A DNA stretch of 17,310 nucleotides from Ferruginibacter sp. (lineage in GTDB: Bacteria; Bacteroidota; Bacteroidia; Chitinophagales; Chitinophagaceae), in contig JAGPDJ010000012.1 in the NCBI GenBank assembly GCA_018057635.1, forward strand, positions 1-17,310, in the 5' to 3' direction. Under the pieces are notes generated by a model, which was not told where the DNA came from, made no database searches, and worked only from the letters and a program-made list of their open reading frames with translations. The position numbers were made by a program, and so were the translations under genes. Position 1 is the stretch's first letter, and every line of letters starts with the position of its first letter. This document shows, one piece after another, positions 1 to 6,350 of this stretch.

Positions 1-341
1 GGTTCAGGCAGCATGATGTGCACCACCACATTTACAAAATCAATGAGAATCCATTGTTCAGCCTGCCTGCCTTCATGTTTAAAAGGCCTTTCATCGCATT
101 GGAGACTTACTTCTTCTTCAATAGAATCGGCAATGGCCCTCAACTGGTTATTGTTATTTGCCTGGCAGATAACAAAAAAATCGGCCACTGCTTCCGGTAT
201 TTTCCGGAGATCGAGGCTAATGATATGCTCCCCTTTTTTCTCCTGTATGGCGTGGATGATTGTCTTGAAAATTTTGCTGTTCCGGGTTAACCTGGTTTGG
301 CTGCTTTTTTTGCGGCTTTTTAATGCTTCGATGTTGTTCAA
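1..341 (-). CDS. rsfS: Ribosome silencing factor RsfS (partial, C-terminus outside window)
   Basis: RsfS (DUF143/Iojap family) binds ribosomal protein L14 on the 50S subunit and blocks subunit joining when nutrients are scarce. The visible 113 codons show the family core: IFKTIIHAIQEKKGEHI, then ISLDLRKIPEAVADFFVI, a QLRAIADSIEEEV helix, and QWILIDFVNVVVHIMLPE near the end, where the W, D and VHI positions are typical. About 20 C-terminal residues are cut off at the window edge. No in-frame ATG exists between the upstream stop (TAA at 398-396) and the conserved core. The best start is therefore TTG at 341, with ATT codons at 353 and 362 as less likely choices. The N-terminus is a basic tail (KSRKKSSQTRLTR). 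The gene diverges from birA across about 115 bases. The family call is firm; the start is uncertain. Confidence 0.9.
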   Translation of the reverse strand, partial: MNNIEALKSRKKSSQTRLTRNSKIFKTIIHAIQEKKGEHIISLDLRKIPEAVADFFVICQANNNNQLRAIADSIEEEVSLQCDERPFKHEGRQAEQWILIDFVNVVVHIMLPE

Positions 342-368
342 ATCTGTTTCAATTTTATTTAAAATATA

Positions 369-388
369 AACATGTTTTAATACATGTT
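369..388. repeat. 7-bp perfect inverted repeat in the rsfS leader
   Basis: AACATGT (369-375) and ACATGTT (382-388) are exact reverse complements around a 6-base AT loop. The element lies between the rsfS -7 candidate and the rsfS start. It could be a leader hairpin or a dimeric regulator site. The half-sites are themselves near-palindromic, so chance occurrence in AT-rich DNA is quite possible. Confidence 0.3.
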
Positions 389-410
389 GATGATGTTATT
401 TTCCGGTAGC

Positions 411-442
411 TTGCAACTTTATTCAAAAGTACTATTTCTTTG
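411..442 (+). promoter_or_regulatory. Candidate birA promoter
   Basis: TTG at 411-413 is followed after 21 bases by TTTCTTTG at 435-442. The latter fits five of the six fixed positions of TAnnTTTG. Transcription would begin near 449, giving a very short leader before ATG 458 or ATG 473. The element overlaps the opposing rsfS candidate, so the two polymerases could not occupy the region at once. Confidence 0.4.
424..431 (-). promoter_or_regulatory. Candidate -7 element of the rsfS promoter
   Basis: On the minus strand the sequence TACTTTTG matches the Bacteroidota sigma-A -7 consensus TAnnTTTG exactly. The matching -33 box (TTTG) about 20 bases upstream is poor (CCTG at 456-453). It lies about 83 bases before the proposed TTG start of rsfS and would give a leader of roughly 75 bases. 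It sits inside the spacer of the opposing birA promoter candidate. Confidence 0.45.
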
Positions 443-457
443 TCATTTGATACAGGT

Positions 458-1195
458 ATGGAAGCAATAGAAATGTTTAATGTTCTGGAAATTACAGAAA
501 GTACCAACAACTATGCCATGGCAAAGGTTCATGCTGGAATGGCGAAGCACGGGATGGCCTGGTTTGCTAAAGAACAAACCCATGGCAAAGGGCAACAGGG
601 TAAGTCCTGGGAAAGCAAGGCTGGCCAGAATATTGCCATCAGCATTGCTTTACAGCCCGACAAGGTTTTTAATCAAAAACATTTTCTTTTCAATGCGGCA
701 ATAGCTTTAGCCTGTTTTGACTTTTTTAAGTCATATGCAGGAACCGAAGTTTTTATAAAATGGCCAAATGATATCTACTGGCGTGACAGAAAGGCAGGTG
801 GAATCCTTATTGAGAATAAACTGATGGGAAATAGCTGGAATTGGTCGGTGGTTGGTATTGGCATAAATATCAACCAGGATTCCTTTTCAAAAGGACTTTT
901 CAACCCGGTTTCATTGTCGCAGATCAGCGGCAGAAATTTTGATCCGCTTGAACTGGCAAAAAAGCTCCATCAAAAAATCATGGATTCAATAAATTCCATC
1001 AATGAAAGTGACCTGGAAACAATTTTACAAAATTACAATGACAACCTTTATTTAAAAGGAAAAACCGCCAGGCTGAAGAAGGGAAATATCGTTTTTGATA
1101 CCTGTATAAAATCTGTGAATGAATATGGCCAGCTATTGACAGAAGATGCAGTTGAAAGGGTATTTAATTTTGGTGAAGTTACTTTCGTGTTTTGA
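458..1195 (+). CDS. birA: Biotin--[acetyl-CoA-carboxylase] ligase (group I, no HTH domain)
   Basis: The enzyme activates biotin with ATP to biotinyl-5'-AMP and attaches it to a lysine of biotin carboxyl carrier proteins in the cytoplasm. The protein has about 245 residues. It carries the adenylate-binding loop GKGQQGKSW (43-51, equivalent to GRGRRGR of E. coli BirA), KWPND (101-105, with the biotin-contacting lysine), GGILIE (114-119) and GIGININQ (133-140). A small C-terminal SH3-like domain ends in FNFGEVTFVF. There is no N-terminal DNA-binding helix-turn-helix, so this is a monofunctional ligase and not a biotin-operon repressor. ATG at 458 is chosen over a TTG at 440, which falls within the promoter candidate; ATG 473 is also possible. 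The gene converges with the minus-strand operon ending at 1222. Confidence 0.93.
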   Translation: MEAIEMFNVLEITESTNNYAMAKVHAGMAKHGMAWFAKEQTHGKGQQGKSWESKAGQNIAISIALQPDKVFNQKHFLFNAAIALACFDFFKSYAGTEVFIKWPNDIYWRDRKAGGILIENKLMGNSWNWSVVGIGININQDSFSKGLFNPVSLSQISGRNFDPLELAKKLHQKIMDSINSINESDLETILQNYNDNLYLKGKTARLKKGNIVFDTCIKSVNEYGQLLTEDAVERVFNFGEVTFVF

Positions 1196-1221
1196 GGTTT
1201 GAAGTTTCTGGTTGAGTGGTT

Positions 1222-1521
1222 TCAGTATGTTTCCTCTGCTGCTCTTGCCTCTATTTCATATTTATTGTTTTGATATCCATGCCGGATGCTTTCAACCAGG
1301 TATTTTAGGATGAATCCAATATAACCATGCTCTTTAAATTGCCGTATATGACAAAGTTCATGCTTCAGCCATTTTTTATTTTGTAAAAAATCTTCTTTGC
1401 TGGTATTATAGAGATGAATACTTTTACCCAGAACCAATGCAACTGAACCTGCCCTGAGTTTTTTTGCGGCTATCCATGCCAGCCAGGAATTTTCTTTAAT
1501 ATGGAAATCAATATCATCCAA
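1222..1521 (-). CDS. Small HELCH-motif protein (zinc-peptidase-like, DUF4157-like)
   Basis: A 99-residue protein with H54-E-L-C-H58 followed by Q61, and a downstream YEIEARAAEE stretch in which E91 could be the third zinc ligand. This arrangement resembles the minimal HExxH cores of DUF4157-like proteins found in Bacteroidota. No signal peptide is seen, and the length is much below that of known active gluzincins, so catalysis is unproven. The start is TTG at 1521, because no in-frame ATG lies before the conserved region. The coding region overlaps the end of the peroxiredoxin gene by 8 bases, which implies translational coupling in the M23-bcp operon. The overlap and the intact motif support a real gene; its substrate is unknown. 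Confidence 0.72.
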   Translation of the reverse strand: MDDIDFHIKENSWLAWIAAKKLRAGSVALVLGKSIHLYNTSKEDFLQNKKWLKHELCHIRQFKEHGYIGFILKYLVESIRHGYQNNKYEIEARAAEETY

Positions 1522-1984
1522 TTTTTTCCCAGGCCGCCAATATTTCAGCAGCGTGCTCTTTGCTTTTTGGTTTGAGGAATATTTTCCTGATCATTCCCTT
1601 TTCATCTACCAGGAAGGTTGTACGGTGTAATCCCATATATTTTCTGCCATACAATTGCTTTTCGCCCCAAACGCCATATTTATCAATAATGCTGTGTGTT
1701 GGATCGGCCAGTAAAATAAAAGGCAGGTCGTATTTTTCTTCAAATTTTTTATGCTTCTTTACATCATCGGGGCTTATTCCAATAACTGTAAATCCTTTGT
1801 TCTTCAGTAGTCCGAAATTATCCCGCAGGTTGCAAGCCTGAACAGTACAGGTAGGCGTACCATCTTCCGGATAAAAATATAAGACGATTTTTTTACCCTT
1901 CATGTCTGCCAGTGAAACCTTATCTCCATTTTGATCTAAGGCTTTAAATGCCGGTGCTTTTTTTCCTTCTGTTAAATCTGTCAT
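1514..1984 (-). CDS. bcp: Thioredoxin-dependent thiol peroxidase (Bcp/PrxQ peroxiredoxin)
   Basis: Peroxiredoxins of the PrxQ class reduce hydrogen peroxide and organic hydroperoxides and are recycled by thioredoxin. At 156 residues the length is typical. The active-site segment is YPEDGTPTCTVQACNLRD: peroxidatic cysteine C46 and resolving cysteine C51 lie five residues apart, as in atypical 2-Cys PrxQ enzymes. The conserved Thr (T43) and Pro (P44) before C46 are kept. Most homologues have TPGCT where this protein has TPTCT. There is no signal peptide, so it should be cytoplasmic. The ATG overlaps the stop of the M23 gene by 4 bases (ATGA), and the next gene starts inside its 3' end; all three are probably cotranscribed. 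Confidence 0.95.
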   Translation of the reverse strand: MTDLTEGKKAPAFKALDQNGDKVSLADMKGKKIVLYFYPEDGTPTCTVQACNLRDNFGLLKNKGFTVIGISPDDVKKHKKFEEKYDLPFILLADPTHSIIDKYGVWGEKQLYGRKYMGLHRTTFLVDEKGMIRKIFLKPKSKEHAAEILAAWEKIG

Positions 1985-3687
1985 CTTATAAATTGATATT
2001 TTTTTTCTGTTTTATTTCCGGCCATATCTTCAGCAATGATCAATAACTCATGCGGCCCAATACTGCAATTTTCATCAAAATCGTATATAAAAGTACGTCC
2101 TTTGTCATTGGAAAAACGGATCCATTTCCCATCCAGCAAACCAGTGAATTTTTTCAGATCTTCCGTTTCATCCCGTACTGTAAATTTAATATTACGTAGC
2201 CTTGCTGTATTCATCCCGTTCACAAATCCAACAGGAATAATAACAGGAGGAATACTGTCTATCATCAACTGAAAATTCCCAAACTCCCGGAAAGATGCTT
2301 TATACCATCCATTTTCATACATTGCTTTTTTATAATCCTCTTTATTGCCGGAGAATCTTTTCATGATTATCCTGCCGGTATCAGCTATTTTGAAATAGCC
2401 CCTGATCCTTACCGGAAAATATCCATGCAATGGCACAGACGTATTGTGAAGTTGAAAAATAGTCTGGCCTGCTGAAGAGGGTATTTCGTTGTATTTAAAA
2501 TAAAAAGAATCATACAGCATATTACCTGCCAGGTAAAATTTCACTTTTTCGTTATCAAAAACATTCAATAAACCGGGGTAAAAAACCTGTCCGGTTTGTA
2601 AAGGTGTTTTGGTTTCAGTATTTACGGTTTGTTTCAGCGTAAATTCAAGCGTGCTGCTGTTTTCATTAGCATCTGTAACCACTATTTTTATTACATGAAT
2701 ACTGTCAGACGTTAAACTGATCACTCCATTACTATCATCCGTTTTGTAAATACCTTCCCAATAGCCAGGTAACCTTGATAAATGTTCAAGATATGGCCCG
2801 CCATAGCTTCTTGTTTTATAATCTATATGCGCATTCAGGTACCTTGTTTCATCATAGCTGATGCCGTCCATTTCAAAACCGGAAATTGCTTTATCATTGT
2901 CAAATAAAACAGCCTTGTATATCCCGTTTTGATTGGTAGAGCCAGTATACCTGTCGTATGCCGTGATGGCAAAACTTACTTTACTGGTATTAACCACAAC
3001 AGGAACAGTTGATTTGTACACACCATTTATTTTTTTAAGGCTGTAAATTTTTGGGGATTGTTCATATGTACTGATGTTTCTATCGTAAACGGCTAAACGT
3101 AATATTTGCGGTTCTATTTTATCGGGTATCGGAAAGTTAAATAAAAGCGGGTTCAATACTTTATCTGTTTTTGTATCTCTTATCTCAAAATGCAGATGCG
3201 GCCCCTGTGACCCGCCCGTATTACCGCTGTAGGCAATAAAATCGCCTTTGTTGACAGGGAACTGGTTTTCTGGAAGCATTACGGTAACATCCCATTTCTG
3301 TAATTTATACTGAGTTTCTTTTATATAGTTTTCAAGAGCCGGGAAAAAATCATTCAGGTGTGCATATAATGTAGTATAACCGTTGGGATGATTGATGCTG
3401 ATGCTTCTTCCAAATCCAAAAGGTTCTATCTTAATCCTGGCTATATAACCGGAAGCTGCAGCATAAACGGGCAAATTCACTTTTTGATCTGTTTTGCAAT
3501 CGAGCCCCATGTGGTAATGATTGGGCCTGAGTTCGCCGAAGTTTGCAGCAAGGGCAATTTTAGCACCAACGGGCCATTGAAAATATTGTTGCGGATAGCT
3601 TTTGCTATTAAAAAACTGTGCATACCCGGGAGTAAAAATTAAATATGTACAGGTTAGCAGGAACAACCTTCTTTGAAATCGGTTCAT
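1981..3687 (-). CDS. Exported M23 (LytM) family metallopeptidase
   Basis: Likely acts on peptidoglycan cross-links or interpeptide bonds outside the inner membrane. Residues 1-23 form a signal peptide (NRFQRR, a hydrophobic stretch, then GYAQ). The M23 domain spans about 40-185. It carries H59-x3-D63 and H164-x-H166 (GPHLHFE) plus YAHL with H110, so zinc ligands (H59, D63, H166) and catalytic histidines (H110, H164) are all present. The remaining ~380 residues are rich in predicted beta-strand and match no domain I recognise; they may be Ig-like modules binding the envelope. The 568-residue length and the long C-terminal extension follow a pattern common in Bacteroidota. It is the first gene of a three-gene operon and diverges from the MORN-repeat gene. 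Confidence 0.9.
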   Translation of the reverse strand: MNRFQRRLFLLTCTYLIFTPGYAQFFNSKSYPQQYFQWPVGAKIALAANFGELRPNHYHMGLDCKTDQKVNLPVYAAASGYIARIKIEPFGFGRSISINHPNGYTTLYAHLNDFFPALENYIKETQYKLQKWDVTVMLPENQFPVNKGDFIAYSGNTGGSQGPHLHFEIRDTKTDKVLNPLLFNFPIPDKIEPQILRLAVYDRNISTYEQSPKIYSLKKINGVYKSTVPVVVNTSKVSFAITAYDRYTGSTNQNGIYKAVLFDNDKAISGFEMDGISYDETRYLNAHIDYKTRSYGGPYLEHLSRLPGYWEGIYKTDDSNGVISLTSDSIHVIKIVVTDANENSSTLEFTLKQTVNTETKTPLQTGQVFYPGLLNVFDNEKVKFYLAGNMLYDSFYFKYNEIPSSAGQTIFQLHNTSVPLHGYFPVRIRGYFKIADTGRIIMKRFSGNKEDYKKAMYENGWYKASFREFGNFQLMIDSIPPVIIPVGFVNGMNTARLRNIKFTVRDETEDLKKFTGLLDGKWIRFSNDKGRTFIYDFDENCSIGPHELLIIAEDMAGNKTEKKYQFIR

Positions 3688-3751
3688 AAATCAGGAAAAC
3701 TTAAATTAAAAAGATATACATTTAAAAAGTAAAATTAATTCAAACCAGGTC

Positions 3752-3759
3752 CAAAACTA
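3752..3759 (-). promoter_or_regulatory. Candidate -7 element for the M23-bcp operon
   Basis: TAGTTTTG on the minus strand fits TAnnTTTG exactly and lies 65 bases before the M23 start codon. No good TTTG box is found 19-21 bases upstream, so the support is only partial. The element abuts the start region of the divergent MORN gene. Confidence 0.35.
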
Positions 3760-3766
3760 CATGCTA

Positions 3767-4444
3767 ATGAAACAGTTATTGTTAATTGTAACAAATATAA
3801 TTTTCTCATGTTTTTTAGTGCAGGCACAGGAAACATGCGAGGTGAAGTTAAAAGACATCCAGGGAACCTATACCGGCGAATGTGAAAAAGGAAAAGCAAA
3901 TGGCAAGGGAAAATCAGTAGGACTGGATCAATATGAAGGAGATTTTAAAGAAGGTTATCCCGATGGAAAGGGCTTGTATACCTGGAAAGACGGGCACTAT
4001 TATGTAGGGTTTTTTAAGAAAGGAAAAATGGATGGGAAGGGTGATATGTATTATGAAGCTTCGTCTGGCAAAGATTCTGTTATTTCGGGTTATTGGAAAA
4101 AAGACAAATATTATGGCCAATATGAGAAGCAATATATCGTTATTGCAAATACCACACGTATCAATAAAATAGATTGCAGTTTATCGGATAAAAAAGGAGA
4201 GAATATTTTCATAACTGTACATCAAAAAAGCGGTTCTGCTTCTCCAGCTTATATAACCAATGTTTCTTCAATATCTGGATTCTATTATTCAAAGAATAAC
4301 CAGATTCAAACAAATAGCAGTATAACCAGGGTGCAGCAAGTTGCATTTCCTTTTCACGCGATCTTTTACCTGAGTAATGGAGAAAATGCCGAAATCAAAT
4401 TCAACGAAAAGGGAAATTATGATGTATATATAGATATGCAGTAA
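3767..4444 (+). CDS. Secreted MORN-repeat protein
   Basis: A 225-residue protein with a signal peptide (MKQLLLIVTNIIFSCFLVQA, cleavage likely before Q21 or E22). Three MORN repeats follow: YTGECEKGKANGKG (35-48), YEGDFKEGYPDGKG (56-69) and YVGFFKKGKMDGKG (79-92), plus a weaker fourth GYWKKDKYYGQY. MORN repeats form beta-hairpin arrays known for protein or lipid contacts; in bacteria their role is mostly undefined. The C-terminal ~110 residues look like a beta-sandwich but match nothing I know. ATG 3767 is preferred over ATG 3761 because it gives a standard signal peptide. The gene stands alone between a divergent operon and the carB1 promoter. Confidence 0.85.
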   Translation: MKQLLLIVTNIIFSCFLVQAQETCEVKLKDIQGTYTGECEKGKANGKGKSVGLDQYEGDFKEGYPDGKGLYTWKDGHYYVGFFKKGKMDGKGDMYYEASSGKDSVISGYWKKDKYYGQYEKQYIVIANTTRINKIDCSLSDKKGENIFITVHQKSGSASPAYITNVSSISGFYYSKNNQIQTNSSITRVQQVAFPFHAIFYLSNGENAEIKFNEKGNYDVYIDMQ

Positions 4445-4472
4445 TTGATTTATTTTTTTATAGGTTGTAAAA

Positions 4473-4504
4473 TTTGTAGCACATTATATTTACCAGTACT
4501 TTTG
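4473..4504 (+). promoter_or_regulatory. carB1 promoter, full Bacteroidota consensus
   Basis: TTTG (4473-4476), a 20-base spacer and TACTTTTG (4497-4504) match the Bacteroidota sigma-A consensus at both boxes with ideal spacing. Transcription should begin near 4511, leaving a leader of about 20 bases before the carB1 ATG at 4530. This is the clearest promoter in the window. Confidence 0.75.
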
Positions 4505-4529
4505 CACGCCTATACAAGGCAATTAAATT

Positions 4530-6170
4530 ATGCCTAAAGACAATTCCATAACCTCCGTTTTGATCATCGGTTCAGGTCCCATTATCATTGGCCAGGCCTG
4601 CGAATTCGATTACAGTGGTACACAAGCAGCCCGTAGTTTACGCGAAGAAGGAATTAAAGTGATCCTGATAAACAGCAATCCGGCAACGATTATGACAGAT
4701 CCGATGATGGCCGATAAAGTATACCTGTTGCCATTGACTGTAGAAAGCATTGAACAAATTCTGGAAGAAAATAAAATTGATGCCGTTCTGCCAACTATGG
4801 GTGGCCAGACTGCACTAAACCTTTGTAAAGAGGTAGATGAATTAGGTATTTGGGAAAAATTTGGTGTTAGGCTGATTGGTGTTGATATAAAAGCCATTGA
4901 TAAGGCTGAGGATAGGGAAAAATTCCGCAACTGGATGATTGAAATGGGAATCCCGGTTTGCCCTGCAAAAATTGCCAACTCATTTTTGGAAGGAAAAGAA
5001 TTTGCACAGGAAATTGGTTTCCCTTTGGTATTACGCCCGTCGTTTACGCTTGGAGGAACCGGAGGCAGCATTGTGTTCAGTAAAGATGAACTGGACGAAG
5101 CCCTGAACAGCGGACTGATTGCAAGCCCCATTCATGAAGTGTTGGTAGAAAAGGCAGTGTTGGGCTGGAAGGAATTTGAGCTTGAATTACTAAGAGACAA
5201 TATTGATAATGTAGTGATCATTTGCGGTGTAGAAAATTTTGATCCGATGGGTGTGCATACAGGTGATTCAATAACAGTAGCCCCCATCATGACGCTGAGT
5301 GATACAGCTTATCAGCTGATGCGCAATACAGCCATCCGGATGATGCGGTCATTGGGTAATTTTGCCGGTGGATGCAATGTTCAGTTTGCACTAAATCCGC
5401 AAACAGAAGAGATTATTGTAGTTGAGATAAACCCAAGGGTTAGCCGCTCTTCAGCATTGGCGAGTAAGGCTACCGGTTATCCTATTGCAAAAATTGCTGC
5501 TAAGCTGGCCATCGGTTATAACCTGGATGAACTGAAGAACCAGATAACCCAATCAACATCAGCTTATTTTGAACCGGCGCTGGATTATGTAATTGTAAAA
5601 ATACCCCGCTGGAATTTTGATAAATTCAAAGGTGCAAAAGATACCCTTGGTTTCCAGATGATGAGCGTTGGTGAAGTAATGGGTATTGGAAGAAGTTTTG
5701 CAGAAGCCGTACAGAAAGCCTGCCAGAGCCTCGAAAATGAAGCCGTAGGTTTGGGCTATTATGGCAAGAGCCTGATGCATGCAGATGAAATCATTGAATA
5801 TATAAAAATACCAAAGTGGGACAGGATCTTCCGCATTAAGGATGCATTGATGGCAGGAGCCAGTATCAAACGAATCTGTGAAAGTACCAAGATTGACCGC
5901 TGGTTCATTTACCAGATTCAACTGATTTGTGATTGTGAAAGGGAGATCATGAAATATGATTTTAAATCGCTGCCGGATAATGTACTCATTGAAGCAAAAA
6001 AATTAGGTTTCAGTGATGAGCAGATCTGCCGCATCATGAAAGACGGAACAGACGAAGAACTTTACGAACGCCGGAAAGCAATGGGCCTTACCAGGGTGTT
6101 TAAAATGGTGGATACCTGCAGTGCTGAATTTGAAGCGAAGACACCTTATTTTTACAGCACATTTGAGTGA
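4530..6170 (+). CDS. carB: Carbamoyl-phosphate synthetase large subunit, N-terminal half as a separate protein
   Basis: Together with CarA and the C-terminal half encoded at 9893, this 546-residue protein should make carbamoyl phosphate from bicarbonate, ammonia (from glutamine) and two ATP. It corresponds to E. coli CarB residues 1-546: the carboxyphosphate ATP-grasp unit (about 1-402) and the oligomerisation domain (403-546). Numbering is colinear with E. coli without gaps at the active site, where R129, R169, E215, H243, Q285, E299, N301 and R303 are all present. It ends at YFYSTFE and a TGA, exactly in the linker to the second synthetase unit. That unit is missing here but is supplied 3.7 kb downstream. 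Normal CarB of this lineage is a single chain. Nothing in the reading frame suggests decay, so this is a gene split and not a pseudogene. Confidence 0.95.
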   Translation: MPKDNSITSVLIIGSGPIIIGQACEFDYSGTQAARSLREEGIKVILINSNPATIMTDPMMADKVYLLPLTVESIEQILEENKIDAVLPTMGGQTALNLCKEVDELGIWEKFGVRLIGVDIKAIDKAEDREKFRNWMIEMGIPVCPAKIANSFLEGKEFAQEIGFPLVLRPSFTLGGTGGSIVFSKDELDEALNSGLIASPIHEVLVEKAVLGWKEFELELLRDNIDNVVIICGVENFDPMGVHTGDSITVAPIMTLSDTAYQLMRNTAIRMMRSLGNFAGGCNVQFALNPQTEEIIVVEINPRVSRSSALASKATGYPIAKIAAKLAIGYNLDELKNQITQSTSAYFEPALDYVIVKIPRWNFDKFKGAKDTLGFQMMSVGEVMGIGRSFAEAVQKACQSLENEAVGLGYYGKSLMHADEIIEYIKIPKWDRIFRIKDALMAGASIKRICESTKIDRWFIYQIQLICDCEREIMKYDFKSLPDNVLIEAKKLGFSDEQICRIMKDGTDEELYERRKAMGLTRVFKMVDTCSAEFEAKTPYFYSTFE

Positions 6171-6185
6171 TGTATTTAGTGAGTT

Positions 6186-6338
6186 TTTGCCGGTAAGACG
6201 GCAAGTCGTTTTTTTTAATATGGAAAAAGGATGGTTTCACTTTTTATATTTTAAGCACTTATGAGTAATTTGGTTGAAATGTAAATTGTTTCGCCAACCA
6301 TTCATTTATATATGACGCCTTAACGCCTTCCCGGCAAA
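6186..6338. repeat. Intergenic element bounded by imperfect inverted repeats
   Basis: The 180-base gap between carB1 and the carbamoyltransferase gene holds an inverted repeat. Bases 6186-6209 match the reverse complement of 6315-6338 at 19 of 24 positions, with the outer 8 bases (TTTGCCGG / CCGGCAAA) perfect. Inside are two smaller hairpins: AAAAAG/CTTTTT (6224-6229, 6240-6245, flanked by AATAT/ATATT) and TGGTTG/CAACCA (6271-6276, 6295-6300). The whole resembles a MITE-like or palindromic intergenic unit. A weak promoter candidate lies in it: TTG (6286-6288), 18 bases, TATATATG (6307-6314). No coding potential is seen. Confidence 0.5.
6187..6216 (+). terminator. Candidate intrinsic terminator after carB1
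   Basis: TTGCCG (6187-6192) and CGGCAA (6199-6204) form a perfect 6-bp GC-rich stem with a 6-base loop. Four bases later comes a run of eight T (6209-6216). The stem is short and the T-run is slightly displaced, so termination may be partial. If it works, the carbamoyltransferase module needs its own promoter; if it leaks, carB1 transcription feeds the module. Confidence 0.4.
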
Positions 6339-6350
6339 CAATATACAATC

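Noticed and set aside
13..369. Plus-strand open frames over the first 370 bases
   Set aside because: They are antisense to rsfS, whose protein family is clear on the minus strand, and their products are cysteine- and phenylalanine-rich with no family features.
4610..5131. Long minus-strand frame inside carB1
   Set aside because: It is a mirror of the conserved carB1 codons; the product is serine-rich low-complexity sequence with no recognisable motif. The same applies to the minus-strand frames at 14111-14713 in purH and 7491-7853 in the carbamoyltransferase gene.
4530..6170. carB1 as a pseudogene made by a frameshift or early stop
   Set aside because: The stop falls in the natural linker, no trace of the second half follows it, and the second half exists intact at 9893 with a proper start. 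Residues are colinear with E. coli CarB through the end of the frame.
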